A stretch of DNA of 64,000 nt, taken from positions 620,001-684,000 of the forward strand of contig NZ_CP016783.1 of NCBI RefSeq assembly GCF_002288385.1, in the 5' to 3' direction. Shown piece after piece: positions 50,970-61,364 of this stretch. Every line of letters starts with the position of its first letter. Position 1 is the stretch's first letter. Below the pieces are notes generated by a model that searched no databases, was not told the DNA's origin, and saw only the letters and a program-made list of their open reading frames with translations. The translations under genes were made by a program, and so were the position numbers. The stretch comes from Candidatus Planktophila lacus (GTDB lineage: Bacteria > Actinomycetota > Actinomycetes > Nanopelagicales > Nanopelagicaceae).

Positions 50970-52052
50970 ATGGCAACTAGCGAAGGTAAAGCCTTTTCCT
51001 CAATCCGGATTATCGGGTCTGGTCTGATCGGAACTTCGATCGGCTTGGCTCTAGCTGCCCGCGGAGTTCAAGTAGAGATGCTCGACCTGGATCAAAAGGC
51101 CCAGAAATTAGCACAAGATCTGATCGCCTCAGAGATATCAGGAGCGCCAGAGGTAATCCTCTTCGCAATCCCTGCCAGCGCACTCGCTGAGACCTTAGAA
51201 CGAGAATTTGCACTCAACCCAGGATCTAAATTTATAGATATTGCTAGCGTTAAAACTAAACCTCAAGTGGAGGTATCAAGAATTAGCGGTGGTTCATCGC
51301 GCTTCCTCGCCACACACCCAATGGCTGGTCGTGAAGTCGGGGGAGCAGCCAGTGCTCGCGCCGATTTATTCGAAGGTCGCACCTGGATCTACTGCCCAAC
51401 CTTTGCGGATGGAGCGCAGGTTGACTCAGATGTCCTGGAGACCGGTCTCTGGTTGATCAACTCTTTAGGAGCTACGCCAATATCTAAGTCAGCCTCCCGC
51501 CATGATTCTGCGGTGGCACTTGTTTCGCATCTGCCACAGATCGTTGCCTCTCTTCTGGCCGCCCAACTCAAGGGGGCTAAGAGCGAAGATTTAGATCTTG
51601 CAGGCGCTGGTCTTCGCGATACAACGCGGATCGCTGCCTCGGATCCAGAGCTATGGCAAGAAATCATCTCCAGCAACGCGCAAGAAATTTTACCGCTATT
51701 AATAAATCTACAAAACGATCTTGGATCCCTCATTCAATCGCTCGATGATCCTGTGAAAGTTGGTTCATTTATCGCAGCCGGTAACGAAGGTCGCTCAAAG
51801 ATCCCAGGCAAACATGGTGGAAAGGCTCGCGAATACACACAGTTGCCAGTGGTTATCGAAGATAAGCCGGGACAACTTGCAGCGTTATTTGATGAGTGCG
51901 CAAAAGCTTCGGTAAACGTTGAAGATTTAACAATCGAGCACTCACCTGGTCAGTTCACGGGCTTAATAACTCTTGCTCTATCGGCTAGTGATGCTTCCAT
52001 CTTGCAGAAACATCTCGAAGAGTCGGGATGGAACGTTCACGCTCCAAGATAG
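50970..52052 (+). CDS. tyrA: Prephenate dehydrogenase with ACT domain
   Basis: NAD(P)-dependent decarboxylation of prephenate (or arogenate) toward tyrosine. The 360-residue protein has the Rossmann motif IIGSGLIGTSIGLALAARG near 14-32, the THPMAGREVGG substrate region near 115, a helical dimer domain and a C-terminal ACT domain (about 288-358, VVIEDKPGQLAALFDECAKA), which usually binds the end product for feedback. It follows aroH by 12 bases. Whether it prefers prephenate or arogenate cannot be told. Confidence 0.93.
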   Translation: MATSEGKAFSSIRIIGSGLIGTSIGLALAARGVQVEMLDLDQKAQKLAQDLIASEISGAPEVILFAIPASALAETLEREFALNPGSKFIDIASVKTKPQVEVSRISGGSSRFLATHPMAGREVGGAASARADLFEGRTWIYCPTFADGAQVDSDVLETGLWLINSLGATPISKSASRHDSAVALVSHLPQIVASLLAAQLKGAKSEDLDLAGAGLRDTTRIAASDPELWQEIISSNAQEILPLLINLQNDLGSLIQSLDDPVKVGSFIAAGNEGRSKIPGKHGGKAREYTQLPVVIEDKPGQLAALFDECAKASVNVEDLTIEHSPGQFTGLITLALSASDASILQKHLEESGWNVHAPR

Positions 52053-52128
52053 ACTAGTGGTTAGTAACTATCACTATTAGTTTTCAATGCAGTACACCGC
52101 GCAGGGCAATGATGGGATGTAAGTAGAA

Positions 52129-54081
52129 ATGATCGTTGTAGCCATCGATGGACCAAGCGGCGCGGGAAAGTCCAGCACATCAAAACTTGTTGCACAACGA
52201 GCAGGTTGGAATTATTTAGATACTGGCGCTTTGTACCGTGCGGTCGCATGGTTAGCGCTAAGAGAAAATATTAGCTCTGCAGAAGATATTCTCGCTGCGC
52301 TTAGCGATAACACAATTCACTTCATCGCAGATCCAAAAGACCCAAAGGTTTTTGTTGGTGATGTAGATGTGTCAACAGATATTAGAAGTGAGAAAGTCAC
52401 TGAGAGCGTAAGTGCAATTAGCGCACTGCCAGAAATTCGCGCCACACTTCTATCTTTACAACGCAGATTGATAAATAGCGCAGAGCGCGGAATCGTTGTT
52501 GAAGGCCGCGATATCGGAACCGTTGTTGCACCAGATGCACCGTTGAAGATTTATCTACAAGCAGATATCGCCGCTCGCGCCGCAAGAAGGTCTAGCGAAA
52601 TAGCCGCACCGGTTTCCAGCGTCTCGGAATCACTAAACCAACGCGATGAAATTGATTCGAATCGCGCAGTATCTCCTTTAGCTAAAGCATCTGACGCAGT
52701 TTTAATTGACTCTACAGAACTGGATTTAGAAGAAACGGTAGAACGCGTCTGGGAGTTATTGAAAGAGCGTTCCCTGCTCGGTCTTCCAATCGTTGCAATT
52801 TTAGGTCGACCTAACGTTGGTAAATCAACTTTGATCAACCGTTTTATTGGACGTCGCGAAGCGATTGTTGAAGATACTCCCGGTGTTACACGCGATCGTG
52901 TTCAATACGAATGCGAATGGGGCGGACGTCGTTTCATAATTATGGATACTGGCGGTTGGGAATCAAAGCCGGATGGAATTTCTGTGCAAGTTAGCGCATC
53001 TGCAGAACTTGCGATGCAAGAGGCGGATGTTCTTGCATTTGTAGTTGATGCACACGTTGGCGCACTAGATGAAGACGACATTTTGGTTCAGGAGCTTCGC
53101 AAAATTAAGAAACCAATGGTTCTTATCGCAAATAAAGTAGATAGCGATGTAGATGAGGCGGATGCACACGCGCTCTGGAACCTTGGTCTTGGTGAACCTC
53201 GATTCGTATCTGCACTCCATGGTCGTGGTAGCGGAGATCTTCTTGATTACATCGTGCGCGAGATGCCCGAAGTTGGCGGTGCGCAAACTCAGGATGGCTA
53301 TCGCAAAATCGCTCTGATTGGTCGACCAAATGTTGGTAAATCAAGTTTGTTAAATGCGCTTGCGGGGGAAAATCGTTCGATCGTTGATGAAGTCGCTGGA
53401 ACAACTCGTGATCCAGTAGATGAGTTAATTGAATTCGGGGGATCGATCTGGCGCTTTATCGATACTGCAGGTTTGCGCAAGCGCGCTAACCAAGCCAGCG
53501 GCACTGACTATTACGCAACGCTTCGCACCCAGAGCGCTCTGGAACGTTGTGAATGTGCGGTAGTTGTTCTAGATGCTTCGCTGCCAATTTCTGAGCAGGA
53601 TCTACGCGTCATCACCATGGTTGAAGAAGCGGGCAAGGCGATGGTGATCGTGATGAATAAATGGGATCTCGTCGATGAAGACCGCCGCGATCAGTTAGAT
53701 AAAGAGATCGATCGCCACCTGGATCAAGTCGAATGGGCGCAGCGAGTAAATGTTGCCGCCAAGACCGGTTGGCACCGTGATCGTTTAGCGCCAGCGCTTC
53801 GCACCGCGATCGATAGTTGGGAACGTCGCGTTCCAACCGCAAAACTCAACTCGTTCTTGGGCGCCCTTATCGGTGCGACTCCGCCGCCAGTTCGCGGTGG
53901 AAAGCAACCAAAGATTTACTACGCAACCCAAGCGGGTATCGCGCCACCGAAGTTCGTTATCTTCTCCAGCGGATGGATCGAGCCTTCTTATCGCCGCTTT
54001 ATCGAGCGTCGCCTGCGTGAAGAGTTCGGCTTCCCAGGCACGCCGGTGATGGTCGCGATTCGAGTAAAAGAGCGCGATTAA
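52129..54081 (+). CDS. Bifunctional cytidylate kinase / GTPase Der
   Basis: A 650-residue natural fusion. Residues 1-215 are (d)CMP kinase, with the P-loop [20 protein letters not shown] at 5-24, [15 protein letters not shown] near 32, [20 protein letters not shown] near 126. Residues 218-650 are the Der (EngA) ribosome-assembly GTPase with two GTPase domains: [20 protein letters not shown] near 223 and [20 protein letters not shown] near 397, their DTPGVTRD and DTAGLR switch regions and NKVD/NKWD loops, and a C-terminal KH-like domain. No stop or start codon separates the halves. This fusion is known in some actinobacteria. Confidence 0.95.
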   Translation: MIVVAIDGPSGAGKSSTSKLVAQRAGWNYLDTGALYRAVAWLALRENISSAEDILAALSDNTIHFIADPKDPKVFVGDVDVSTDIRSEKVTESVSAISALPEIRATLLSLQRRLINSAERGIVVEGRDIGTVVAPDAPLKIYLQADIAARAARRSSEIAAPVSSVSESLNQRDEIDSNRAVSPLAKASDAVLIDSTELDLEETVERVWELLKERSLLGLPIVAILGRPNVGKSTLINRFIGRREAIVEDTPGVTRDRVQYECEWGGRRFIIMDTGGWESKPDGISVQVSASAELAMQEADVLAFVVDAHVGALDEDDILVQELRKIKKPMVLIANKVDSDVDEADAHALWNLGLGEPRFVSALHGRGSGDLLDYIVREMPEVGGAQTQDGYRKIALIGRPNVGKSSLLNALAGENRSIVDEVAGTTRDPVDELIEFGGSIWRFIDTAGLRKRANQASGTDYYATLRTQSALERCECAVVVLDASLPISEQDLRVITMVEEAGKAMVIVMNKWDLVDEDRRDQLDKEIDRHLDQVEWAQRVNVAAKTGWHRDRLAPALRTAIDSWERRVPTAKLNSFLGALIGATPPPVRGGKQPKIYYATQAGIAPPKFVIFSSGWIEPSYRRFIERRLREEFGFPGTPVMVAIRVKERD

Positions 54082-54653
54082 TGACGATTATGAAGAAGCT
54101 TTCCCTAGTCACCGTTCCAAATGCGCTCACCTTTCTGCGCGCCCTCGGGATTCCACTCTTTATCTACCTAGCTATCTCACTTGAGGCAGATGGTTGGGCG
54201 ATTCTGACCTTGGCTATTGGGGGAGCCACCGATTACTTCGACGGCAAGATCGCCCGTGCTTGGGGCCAAGAATCGCGCTTTGGTGAATTAGCAGATCCCG
54301 CAATTGATCGTTTATATATCGTTGCAACTCTCATCGTTCTCTACCTGCGCGATGCGATTCCGTTGTGGGTGATCGTTGTTCTAGTTGTACGTGACTTGGT
54401 CCTGGCGGTTGCAACTTTGGCGCTGACTGCAAAGTCTCTACCTCCGCTTAAGGTTACTTACCTCGGGAAAGCGGCAACCTTCAACCTGCTCTATGCATTT
54501 CCATTTCTCTTACTCGCGCTAAATCCAAATTGGTATGGAACTCTCGCCTATATCTTCGGTTGGAGCTTTGCGATCTGGGGCATTGCTCTCTACCTCTTTA
54601 CGGGTGTTACTTATCTCGGCTCTGCGGTTACATCTCTTCGTAAATCGCGATAG
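54081..54653 (+). CDS. CDP-alcohol phosphatidyltransferase (PgsA-like)
   Basis: A 190-residue membrane enzyme joining a CDP-activated lipid to an alcohol phosphate, such as phosphatidylglycerophosphate or cardiolipin synthesis. The catalytic motif DYFDGKIARAWGQESRFGEL with ADPAIDR (about 50-76) has all the conserved aspartates. Membrane segments surround it (about 8-45 and 80-180). The ATG shares one base with the Cmk-Der stop; ATG 54090 is a nearby alternative. Which alcohol is used cannot be told from sequence. Confidence 0.9.
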   Translation: MTIMKKLSLVTVPNALTFLRALGIPLFIYLAISLEADGWAILTLAIGGATDYFDGKIARAWGQESRFGELADPAIDRLYIVATLIVLYLRDAIPLWVIVVLVVRDLVLAVATLALTAKSLPPLKVTYLGKAATFNLLYAFPFLLLALNPNWYGTLAYIFGWSFAIWGIALYLFTGVTYLGSAVTSLRKSR

Positions 54654-54682
54654 TTTTCTCCCATCAATCAGGGGGAGTTCTA

Positions 54683-55057
54683 GTGTCATCTATTCCAGAT
54701 AACTTGCAATACACAAAAGAGCACGAATGGGTTTTGGCGACGGGCAATACATTCCGTATGGGAATTACTGATTATGCTCAAGGCGCGCTCGGTGACATCG
54801 TCTATGTGCAGTTGCCTAAGGTTGGCGAGAGCGTTGTTGCAGATAAAGTTTGCGGTGAAGTTGAATCTACGAAGAGCGTCTCTGAAATCTTCGCCCCAGT
54901 TTCAGGAAAGATCGTTGCGATCAACGAAGCGCTCAATAACGCGCCAGAGACGATCAACTCAGATCCTTACGGTGCAGGTTGGTTGGCCGAGATTGAAGTA
55001 GCGGCTCCTCCAGCCGGCTTACTCTCTGCCGATGATTATCGTCAAATCACCGCATAG
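54683..55057 (+). CDS. gcvH: Glycine cleavage system H protein
   Basis: Lipoyl carrier protein that shuttles aminomethyl groups between the P, T and L proteins. The 124-residue product has LQYTKEHEWV near 8-17, the lipoylation lysine in CGEVESTKSVSEIFAPVSGK near 53-72 (ESTKS), and NSDPYGAGWLAEIE near 95. The start is GTG 54683 with GGGGGAG five bases upstream. It opens a gcvH-garA-MerR-nuclease-MerR-gcvP block; gcvT is not in the window. Confidence 0.96.
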   Translation: MSSIPDNLQYTKEHEWVLATGNTFRMGITDYAQGALGDIVYVQLPKVGESVVADKVCGEVESTKSVSEIFAPVSGKIVAINEALNNAPETINSDPYGAGWLAEIEVAAPPAGLLSADDYRQITA

Positions 55058-55123
55058 AAATCGGGAATTTTTCGTACTTTTTACCGCTTGATTTCTTTCT
55101 TTTCTCACCCTAAGGTCAGCCTC

Positions 55124-55140
55124 AGGTTGAAGTTGAACCT
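55124..55140 (+). promoter_or_regulatory. Inverted repeat upstream of the FHA gene
   Basis: AGGTT, seven bases, AACCT, in the 112-base gap between gcvH and the FHA gene. It could be an operator, for example for one of the two MerR-type regulators downstream. No other evidence supports that. Confidence 0.3.
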
Positions 55141-55169
55141 CAAGGAAAGCAAAGTGAAGGGGGAGCGAT

Positions 55170-55631
55170 ATGAATAAACCAGATAGCAACGGCGAACTCA
55201 CAAGCACCCTCCACCTCGGACTCCGCTCGGTCGTAGATGGTTCCCCGGAGAGCGCTCTTAACGCCCTTCTCTCATCTGCCAGCGATGCAGACCGCTTAGC
55301 AATTACAGCAATCATCGAAGGTCCAGCAGACCGAGCGATGGTCGTCATCCATCGCGGTCCGTCAAAGGGCGCGAGATTTCTAATCGATAGCGGTGAAGTT
55401 GCAATTGGTCGATCAGTTGATTCACCGATCTTCTTAGACGATGTAACGGTCTCAAGAAAGCATGCGGTTATTGTTAAAGATGAGCAGAAATTCAGCATCA
55501 AAGATCAGGGAAGCCTCAACGGAACATATCTAAACAATCAGTCGGTTCTTAACTCACCCTTAACTACAGGTGATGAGATCCAGATCGGTAAATTTCATAT
55601 GCTCTTCGTGGCGCCAAATAAAAGTAAGTAG
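55170..55631 (+). CDS. garA: FHA-domain regulator of the GarA/OdhI type
   Basis: Forkhead-associated protein that in mycobacteria and corynebacteria inhibits 2-oxoglutarate dehydrogenase and adjusts glutamate metabolism, released by Ser/Thr phosphorylation. The 153-residue product has a Ser/Thr-containing N-terminal segment (GELTSTLHLG, residues 8-17) where the phospho-threonine motif lies in homologues, and an FHA domain (about 68-150) with SGEVAIGRSVDSPIFLDD, TVSRKHAVIV and GSLNGTYLNN. GGGGGAG is four bases before ATG 55170. The gcvH-garA-MerR order matches M. tuberculosis. Confidence 0.9.
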   Translation: MNKPDSNGELTSTLHLGLRSVVDGSPESALNALLSSASDADRLAITAIIEGPADRAMVVIHRGPSKGARFLIDSGEVAIGRSVDSPIFLDDVTVSRKHAVIVKDEQKFSIKDQGSLNGTYLNNQSVLNSPLTTGDEIQIGKFHMLFVAPNKSK

Positions 55632-55702
55632 TAAGAAAGCTAAAAAAGAAAAGTTTTAAAGAGAATTTATCAACCGCTTAACTAGCAGTAGGGGAGATTA
55701 AC

Positions 55703-56422
55703 GTGAGCGTTCCAGCACGCGCGTATTTGAGTATCGGGGAAGTTCTAACAAAGCTCCGTGGAGATTTTCCGGATATAACGATCTCTAAGATCCGCTTCCT
55801 TGAATCTGAAGGCTTGATCGAACCCCAGAGAACGCCTTCGGGATACCGCAAATTCACTGCTGCAGACCTGGATCGTCTTCGTTATGTGCTTCTCTTGCAG
55901 CGCGATCAGTACCTTCCACTACGCGTTATAAAAGAGAATTTAGAAGCCCTTGACCGTGGACTTGATCCTGCTCCTGCTGGAGGAGTTGCATCCCCTCGTC
56001 CAACTCTTACAACCGTTGATAACTCAGCATCACCTGAATCATTCGGTGCATCTTCAGACCTACGTCTTTCTCGTGAAGAGTTGCTTAAGGCAAGCGGCCT
56101 AGTTGATGATCAGCTAGTAGAACTCGAGTCATACGGATTCATCGCGCTACGCGGTCGTCATTACGATGCCGATGCGCTAGCTGTTGCCAAGGCAGTGGCT
56201 GAGATGGCTGGATTTGGAATCGAAGCGCGCCACCTGCGTTCATTCAAATCTGCCGCAGATCGCGAGATCGGCTTGATCGAACAAGTGATCACTCCGATTA
56301 ACCGCCAGAAGTCTTCAGACTCAAAGGCGCGCGCTGAAGAAGTTCAGAAGCAGATCGCATCGCTCTCAATTCGTTTACATGCCGGGCTAGTTCGCGCCGG
56401 TCTTAATCGCCCTCGCCAGTAA
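55703..56422 (+). CDS. MerR-family regulator, FtsR (Rv1828) type
   Basis: A 239-residue MerR-like DNA-binding protein. The winged helix region is ARAYLSIGEVLTKLRGDFPD, then ISKIRFLESEGLIEPQRTPS and GYRKFTAADLDRLRYVLLLQ (residues 4-70). A linker of about 40 residues leads to a helical C-terminal domain (about 115-239, RHYDADALAVAKAVAEMAGF). The homologue in corynebacteria, FtsR, activates ftsZ. The start is GTG 55703 with AGGGGAG ahead. It follows garA by 71 bases and precedes the nuclease-family gene. Confidence 0.88.
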   Translation: MSVPARAYLSIGEVLTKLRGDFPDITISKIRFLESEGLIEPQRTPSGYRKFTAADLDRLRYVLLLQRDQYLPLRVIKENLEALDRGLDPAPAGGVASPRPTLTTVDNSASPESFGASSDLRLSREELLKASGLVDDQLVELESYGFIALRGRHYDADALAVAKAVAEMAGFGIEARHLRSFKSAADREIGLIEQVITPINRQKSSDSKARAEEVQKQIASLSIRLHAGLVRAGLNRPRQ

Positions 56423-56448
56423 TTGTTCGGGGTAGGTAAGGCGATCTG

Positions 56449-56982
56449 ATGTTGGTAAATATGGAGGTTGTTGGCGTTCGCATTGAGATGCCCTCTAATC
56501 AACCGATCGTTTTATTAAAAGAGATCGAAGGCTCACGTTTCCTGCCGATCTGGGTCGGAGCTGTTGAAGCTACTGCGATCGCTTTTGCTCAACAAGGAAT
56601 GGCGGCACAACGCCCGCTGACCCACGATCTGATCGCCAACCTCTTGGAGGTCGCAGATCTAACGATGACCGCGGTACACATCACCGAATTAAAGGATGGG
56701 ATCTTCTACGCCGAGATTCAGATCCGTGATAGCCAGTCCGCACTTCTGAAGGTTTCAGCTAGACCTTCAGATGCGATCGCGATCGCGCTTCGCACCAAGA
56801 GCAATATCTTGGCCGACTCAGACCTTCTGGATCTGGTCGGCATCGATATCCCAGAACGCCTCCTCGAAGTCGAGGGCGTTGAAGATATAACCGGAGCCAA
56901 GGAAGGCGCGGCGACCGACCTAGATTTAGAGCGTTTCCGTGAATTCCTCGACCAGATCAACCCGGAGGACTTTGCAGGGTAG
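56449..56982 (+). CDS. Bifunctional nuclease (DUF151) family protein
   Basis: A 177-residue protein of the DUF151/bifunctional nuclease family; plant and mycobacterial members have DNase/RNase activity. It has VNMEVVGVRIEMPSNQPIVL at 3-22, RFLPIWVGAVEATAIAFAQQ near 31-50, PLTHDLIANLLEVADLTMTA near 58 and VSARPSDAIAIALRTKSNIL near 104, and an acidic C-terminal tail. Its place between the two MerR-type genes is conserved with M. tuberculosis Rv1828-Rv1829-Rv1830. The physiological role is unknown. Confidence 0.88.
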   Translation: MLVNMEVVGVRIEMPSNQPIVLLKEIEGSRFLPIWVGAVEATAIAFAQQGMAAQRPLTHDLIANLLEVADLTMTAVHITELKDGIFYAEIQIRDSQSALLKVSARPSDAIAIALRTKSNILADSDLLDLVGIDIPERLLEVEGVEDITGAKEGAATDLDLERFREFLDQINPEDFAG

Positions 56983-57110
56983 GGGCCAGAAGTCTCACCC
57001 TCTACTTGAGGTTTGCCTCGTGTCGGTCGTTGTTTACAGCTCTCTCCGCTCGTAGCCTTAGCCCAGAAGAGAAACCCATCCAAGCTTCCCCGAGCAGAAT
57101 CGAGAACGAC

Positions 57111-57632
57111 GTGACCTCCCCAGTTACGCACGATGGCCAGAATGAAATCGGATATCGCGGTGCAACAGCATGTTCAGCCGCTGGAATTTCTTATCGCCAA
57201 TTAGATTATTGGGCACGTACCGGTTTGCTTGAACCAAGTGTTCGCACTGCAAGTGGTTCCGGAACAGCGCGACTCTATGGTTTCCGCGACATTCTCGTTC
57301 TAAAGATCGTTAAGCGTTTATTGGATGCAGGTGTATCTCTACAAAACATTCGAACTGCCGTAAATCATTTGCGCAGCCGAGGAGTTACAGAGTTAGAAAG
57401 CATCACCTTAATGAGCGATGGCGCATCAATCTATGAATGTGCGAGCCCAGATGAAATCATCGACTTGCTGCAAGGCGGTCAAGGCGTTTTTGGTATCGCA
57501 GTGGGTAAGGTTTGGCATGAGGTTGAGGGTTCATTGGCATCGCTGCAAGGCGAGTTCAATGGCGAGATCGTTACAGCAGGTGGTGAAAGTAACGACGAGC
57601 TCTCATTACGTCGAAAGGCGAAAGGCGCCTAA
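57111..57632 (+). CDS. MerR-family regulator, Rv1830 type
   Basis: A 173-residue MerR-like regulator. The DNA-binding region is GYRGATACSAAGISYRQLDY, WARTGLLEPSVRTASGSGTA, RLYGFRDILVLKIVKRLLDA (about 14-73), followed by a short effector or dimer region. The Rv1830 homologue influences the chromosome replication/division cycle in mycobacteria. The start is uncertain: GTG 57111 fits the family N-terminus but has a weak ribosome site; the open frame extends back to TTG 57006. It is the second MerR-type gene in 1.9 kb and stands before gcvP. Confidence 0.88.
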   Translation: MTSPVTHDGQNEIGYRGATACSAAGISYRQLDYWARTGLLEPSVRTASGSGTARLYGFRDILVLKIVKRLLDAGVSLQNIRTAVNHLRSRGVTELESITLMSDGASIYECASPDEIIDLLQGGQGVFGIAVGKVWHEVEGSLASLQGEFNGEIVTAGGESNDELSLRRKAKGA

Positions 57633-57696
57633 AAGACATATTCTTCCCCAATATCTTGCTAGCTAGATAGTTAGGAACTTAATCGGGGGAGTTGCT

Positions 57697-60570
57697 TTGA
57701 CTTTAGAACATGGCGCATTTGTTGATCGCCACATAGGTCCAACGCACGCAAATGAAGTTGCGATGCTTGAGCAACTTGGTTTTAAATCACTCGATACATT
57801 CATTTCTGCTGTCGTGCCTTCTGCAATTGCGATGAAAGAACCGCTGGAAAAGCATCTGCCAAGTGCGGTCACTGAAGTTGAAGCGATCAAATTACTTCGC
57901 CAGATGGCTTCCGAGAACCAGGTCTTTACCTCACTTATTGGAACCGGTTATTACGGAACAGTTACACCAGCGGTCATTAAGCGAAACGTTTTAGAAAATC
58001 CTGCTTGGTACACCGCTTACACACCGTACCAACCAGAGATTTCGCAAGGACGCTTAGAAGCGCTCTTTGCTTTTCAAACCGTAGTCTGCGATCTCACCGG
58101 CTTAACTATTGCTAACGCATCGATGCTCGATGAAGGCACTGCCGCAGCTGAGGCTATGACTCTAGCCCGCCGTAATTTCAAGGGATCAGACGATGCGGTA
58201 TTTGTAATTGATTCATCACTTCACCCACAGAGTAAGGCGGTTGTGATTACACGCGCTAAGCCACTCAGAATCAAAGTGGTTGAAGTAGATATCAAGTCAG
58301 CTGCTGATATTTCTGGCATCGAGTACTTCGGAGTTCTCGTTCAATATCCAAACACTTTTGGTGAAATCAAAGACTATTCAGATTTAGCAGAAGTAATTCA
58401 TAGTAAAGACGCCTACTTAATTGCAGCAACAGATCTCTTAGCTCTGACCTTACTGAAGGCTCCGGGGGAGTGGGGCGCAGATGTTGCCATCGGTAGCGCA
58501 CAACGCTTCGGAGTCCCGATGGGATTTGGTGGACCACATGCCGGCTTTATGTCAGTGCGGGCTGGTTTAGAGCGTTCTCTTCCCGGTCGCTTAATTGGGC
58601 AGAGCGTTGATGTTCATGGAAATCCAGCATTTCGTTTAGCGCTGCAAACTCGCGAACAACATATCCGCCGTGATAAAGCCACAAGCAATATTTGTACCGC
58701 CCAAGTTCTCCTTGCCAATATGAGCGCCTTCTACGCGATGTGGCATGGCCCGGTAGGCCTCAAGAAGATCGCAAACCGTGTTCATAACCTGACACATATC
58801 TTCGCAACTGCACTTACTTCAAAGGGTTTCAAGATCGCTAATGAAAGCTACTTTGACACGTTAACGATCAACGTCGAATCCGCCGATAAGTTCATAAAGA
58901 GCGCGGAAGATTTGCAGATTAACTTGCGTAAGATTTCGCAGACCCAAGTCGGTATCTCTTTCGATGAAACAACCACGGTTGATCTCTTGAACCTATTAGC
59001 AACGATCTTCGGAATCTCAATTGATCTGGCGGCGCAGGGGAGTGGTATTCCTAAGTTCGCGGTCAGAGAAAGTTCTTACCTGGCACATCCTGTCTTTAAT
59101 ACCTATCACTCCGAAACTTCGATGATGCGTTACTTGCGCATGCTCTCAGATCGCGACCTTGCGCTTGATCGCACGATGATTCCGCTTGGTTCTTGCACCA
59201 TGAAGTTAAATGCGGCAACCGAAATGGAAGCGGTTACTTGGCCTGAATTCTCAGCGCTGCACCCATTCTCACCTGCCAACCAAAGCGCAGGATCTCGCCG
59301 AATGATTAAGGAGTTATCTGATTGGTTGGTTGCAATCACTGGTTACGACGCAGTCTCACTGCAACCAAATGCTGGTAGCCAAGGGGAATTCGCTGGGTTG
59401 CTCGCGATCCGCAATTACCATGATTCGCGTGGCGATAACCATCGCACTATCTGCTTGATTCCATCGAGCGCTCATGGCACCAATGCCGCAAGTGCAGTAA
59501 TGGCAGGCATGCAGGTGGTCGTTGTCTCTTGCGATGAACTGGGCAACGTTTCAGTTGCAGATATCAAAGAAAAGATCGCAGAACATGGTGCAAACCTCGC
59601 AGCTCTAATGGTGACTTACCCATCTACGCATGGCGTATTTGAATCTGCGATCGGTGAAATCTGCGAGTTGGTACATACAGCAGGTGGCCAGGTTTACGTT
59701 GATGGAGCGAATTTGAATGCTCTTGTTGGTCTTGCGCAACCTGGAAAATTTGGTGCAGATGTTTCCCACTTAAATCTTCACAAAACTTTCTGTATTCCAC
59801 ATGGCGGTGGGGGACCAGGAGTAGGTCCAGTTATCGCTCGTGCGCACTTAGCGCCATTCTTGCCAAATCATCCACTTGATGAAACTGCAGGACCAGCAAC
59901 AGGTCCCGGTCCAATTTCTGCTGCACCATTTGGTTCAGCAAGTATCTTGCCGATCTCTTGGAGTTATATCCGAATGATGGGGGGAGCAGGGCTAACTCAT
60001 GCAACTCAAGTCGCAATCTTGTCTGCTAATTACATGGCAAAGAAGTTAGCGCCTTACTATCCGATCTTGTATACCGCTGAAAGCGGACTAATCGCTCACG
60101 AGTGCATCTTGGATCTTCGCGAGATCACCAAGGTCAGCGGTGTAACAGTTGATGACATCGCAAAGCGTTTAATGGATTTTGGTTTCCATGCACCAACGAT
60201 GAGCTTCCCAGTTCCTGGCACTTTAATGATTGAGCCAACTGAATCTGAAGATGTCCGCGAAATGGACCGCTTTATCACCGCTATGGTTGAGATCCACCGC
60301 GAGATTTCCGAGATAACTGTTGGGGCTATTGCGGTGGAAGATTCAGCGCTTCGCCATGCACCTCATACAGCTGGCGCAGTCGTAGATAGCCAGTGGGATC
60401 GCCGCTATTCACGCGAAATGGGAGCCTTTCCAGCGCCTGCTGGCGGCCTTATAAGCGGTGAACTGATCGGAACTGTCGGAAAGTACTGGCCGAGCGTTGG
60501 TCGTATCGATGGTGCTTACGGTGATCGCAACCTTGTCTGCTCATGCGCACCGATCGAGTCGTACGCCTAA
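57697..60570 (+). CDS. gcvP: Glycine dehydrogenase (decarboxylating), P protein
   Basis: PLP enzyme that decarboxylates glycine and loads the aminomethyl group onto GcvH. The 957-residue single-chain form has [20 protein letters not shown] near 6-25, [20 protein letters not shown] near 98-117, [17 protein letters not shown] near 490, and the PLP lysine in [20 protein letters not shown] near 693-712. The start is TTG 57697, five bases after GGGGGAG. It is separated from gcvH by four regulatory genes, and gcvT is not in the window. Confidence 0.96.
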   Translation: MTLEHGAFVDRHIGPTHANEVAMLEQLGFKSLDTFISAVVPSAIAMKEPLEKHLPSAVTEVEAIKLLRQMASENQVFTSLIGTGYYGTVTPAVIKRNVLENPAWYTAYTPYQPEISQGRLEALFAFQTVVCDLTGLTIANASMLDEGTAAAEAMTLARRNFKGSDDAVFVIDSSLHPQSKAVVITRAKPLRIKVVEVDIKSAADISGIEYFGVLVQYPNTFGEIKDYSDLAEVIHSKDAYLIAATDLLALTLLKAPGEWGADVAIGSAQRFGVPMGFGGPHAGFMSVRAGLERSLPGRLIGQSVDVHGNPAFRLALQTREQHIRRDKATSNICTAQVLLANMSAFYAMWHGPVGLKKIANRVHNLTHIFATALTSKGFKIANESYFDTLTINVESADKFIKSAEDLQINLRKISQTQVGISFDETTTVDLLNLLATIFGISIDLAAQGSGIPKFAVRESSYLAHPVFNTYHSETSMMRYLRMLSDRDLALDRTMIPLGSCTMKLNAATEMEAVTWPEFSALHPFSPANQSAGSRRMIKELSDWLVAITGYDAVSLQPNAGSQGEFAGLLAIRNYHDSRGDNHRTICLIPSSAHGTNAASAVMAGMQVVVVSCDELGNVSVADIKEKIAEHGANLAALMVTYPSTHGVFESAIGEICELVHTAGGQVYVDGANLNALVGLAQPGKFGADVSHLNLHKTFCIPHGGGGPGVGPVIARAHLAPFLPNHPLDETAGPATGPGPISAAPFGSASILPISWSYIRMMGGAGLTHATQVAILSANYMAKKLAPYYPILYTAESGLIAHECILDLREITKVSGVTVDDIAKRLMDFGFHAPTMSFPVPGTLMIEPTESEDVREMDRFITAMVEIHREISEITVGAIAVEDSALRHAPHTAGAVVDSQWDRRYSREMGAFPAPAGGLISGELIGTVGKYWPSVGRIDGAYGDRNLVCSCAPIESYA

Positions 60571-60608
60571 TTAGCGCCTAAATTCCGCGGGGTAGGGCTA
60601 ATTTAGTA

Positions 60609-61364
60609 TTACTTAACATAATGTAACTTATCGGCGTTAGGTCTTAGTATGCGTGAGATGCCCCAGCGGGTCGTCTGCAGCAATGCCTCAATAACTATCG
60701 CCTGCGACATCTTAGAAACGCCATTTATCCGCTCTACAAAGGTAATTGGAACTTCTATCTCTTTTGCACCAGCAAGATGCGCCGCAAGTGCCATCTCAAT
60801 TTGGTAGCAATAACCAGTTGCTTGCATATCGCTAAGTTTTAAAGCTTTGAGTAGATCAACGCTGTAAACCCGGAAACCGCCAGTTAAGTCATTTAGCGGG
60901 ATTCCAAGGGCCAATTTGGCATAGGCAGTGCCAGCTCGTGATAGATATTGACGCCGCTTTGGCCAATTAACAACCGATCCGCCAGGTATCCATCTCGTTC
61001 CAAGAACAATCAATTTTCCTGGTTCGATCGCAGCAATCATCTTTTCTAAATCGACTACTCGGTGTGATCCATCGGCATCCATAGTTATTACATGGGTGTA
61101 ACTCGAATCAGCGAGAACTTGTAAAAAACCGGCGCGATAAGCAGCACCTAATCCGCCTTTACCGGGCCTGCGAAGTATGGATACCCAAGATAAATCTAAT
61201 TTATCGACAATATTTGCAGTGCCATCTGGCGAATTATCATCGATAACGATGACATCAAAATTACTACTTTTACTTGCACGAAATTCGGCTAACTTATCAA
61301 GTAGCTCAACGATAGAAACAGCCTCGTTGTAGGTTGGAATCAGAAGTGCAATCTTGATAGTCAT
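60609..61364 (-). CDS. Polyprenol-phosphate mannosyltransferase (Dpm1/Ppm1-like)
   Basis: A 251-residue GT2 glycosyltransferase that transfers mannose (or another hexose) from a nucleotide sugar to polyprenyl phosphate at the inner membrane face. It has ALLIPTYNEAVSIVELLDKL near 5-24, VIDDNSPDGTANIVDKL near 40-56, TMDADGSHRVVDLEKMI near 92 and RWIPGGSVVNWPKRRQYLSR near 123-142, which match bacterial Dpm1. Its ATG overlaps the lnt stop by four bases. In mycobacteria and streptomycetes the same pair (Lnt and Ppm) is linked or fused, supporting a role in lipoprotein or cell-wall glycosylation. Confidence 0.9.
   Translation of the reverse strand: MTIKIALLIPTYNEAVSIVELLDKLAEFRASKSSNFDVIVIDDNSPDGTANIVDKLDLSWVSILRRPGKGGLGAAYRAGFLQVLADSSYTHVITMDADGSHRVVDLEKMIAAIEPGKLIVLGTRWIPGGSVVNWPKRRQYLSRAGTAYAKLALGIPLNDLTGGFRVYSVDLLKALKLSDMQATGYCYQIEMALAAHLAGAKEIEVPITFVERINGVSKMSQAIVIEALLQTTRWGISRILRPNADKLHYVK

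Noticed and set aside
60571-60608. Terminator between gcvP and the mannosyltransferase gene
   Set aside because: Only a weak TTAGC/GCTAA pairing with no following T run; not enough to call.
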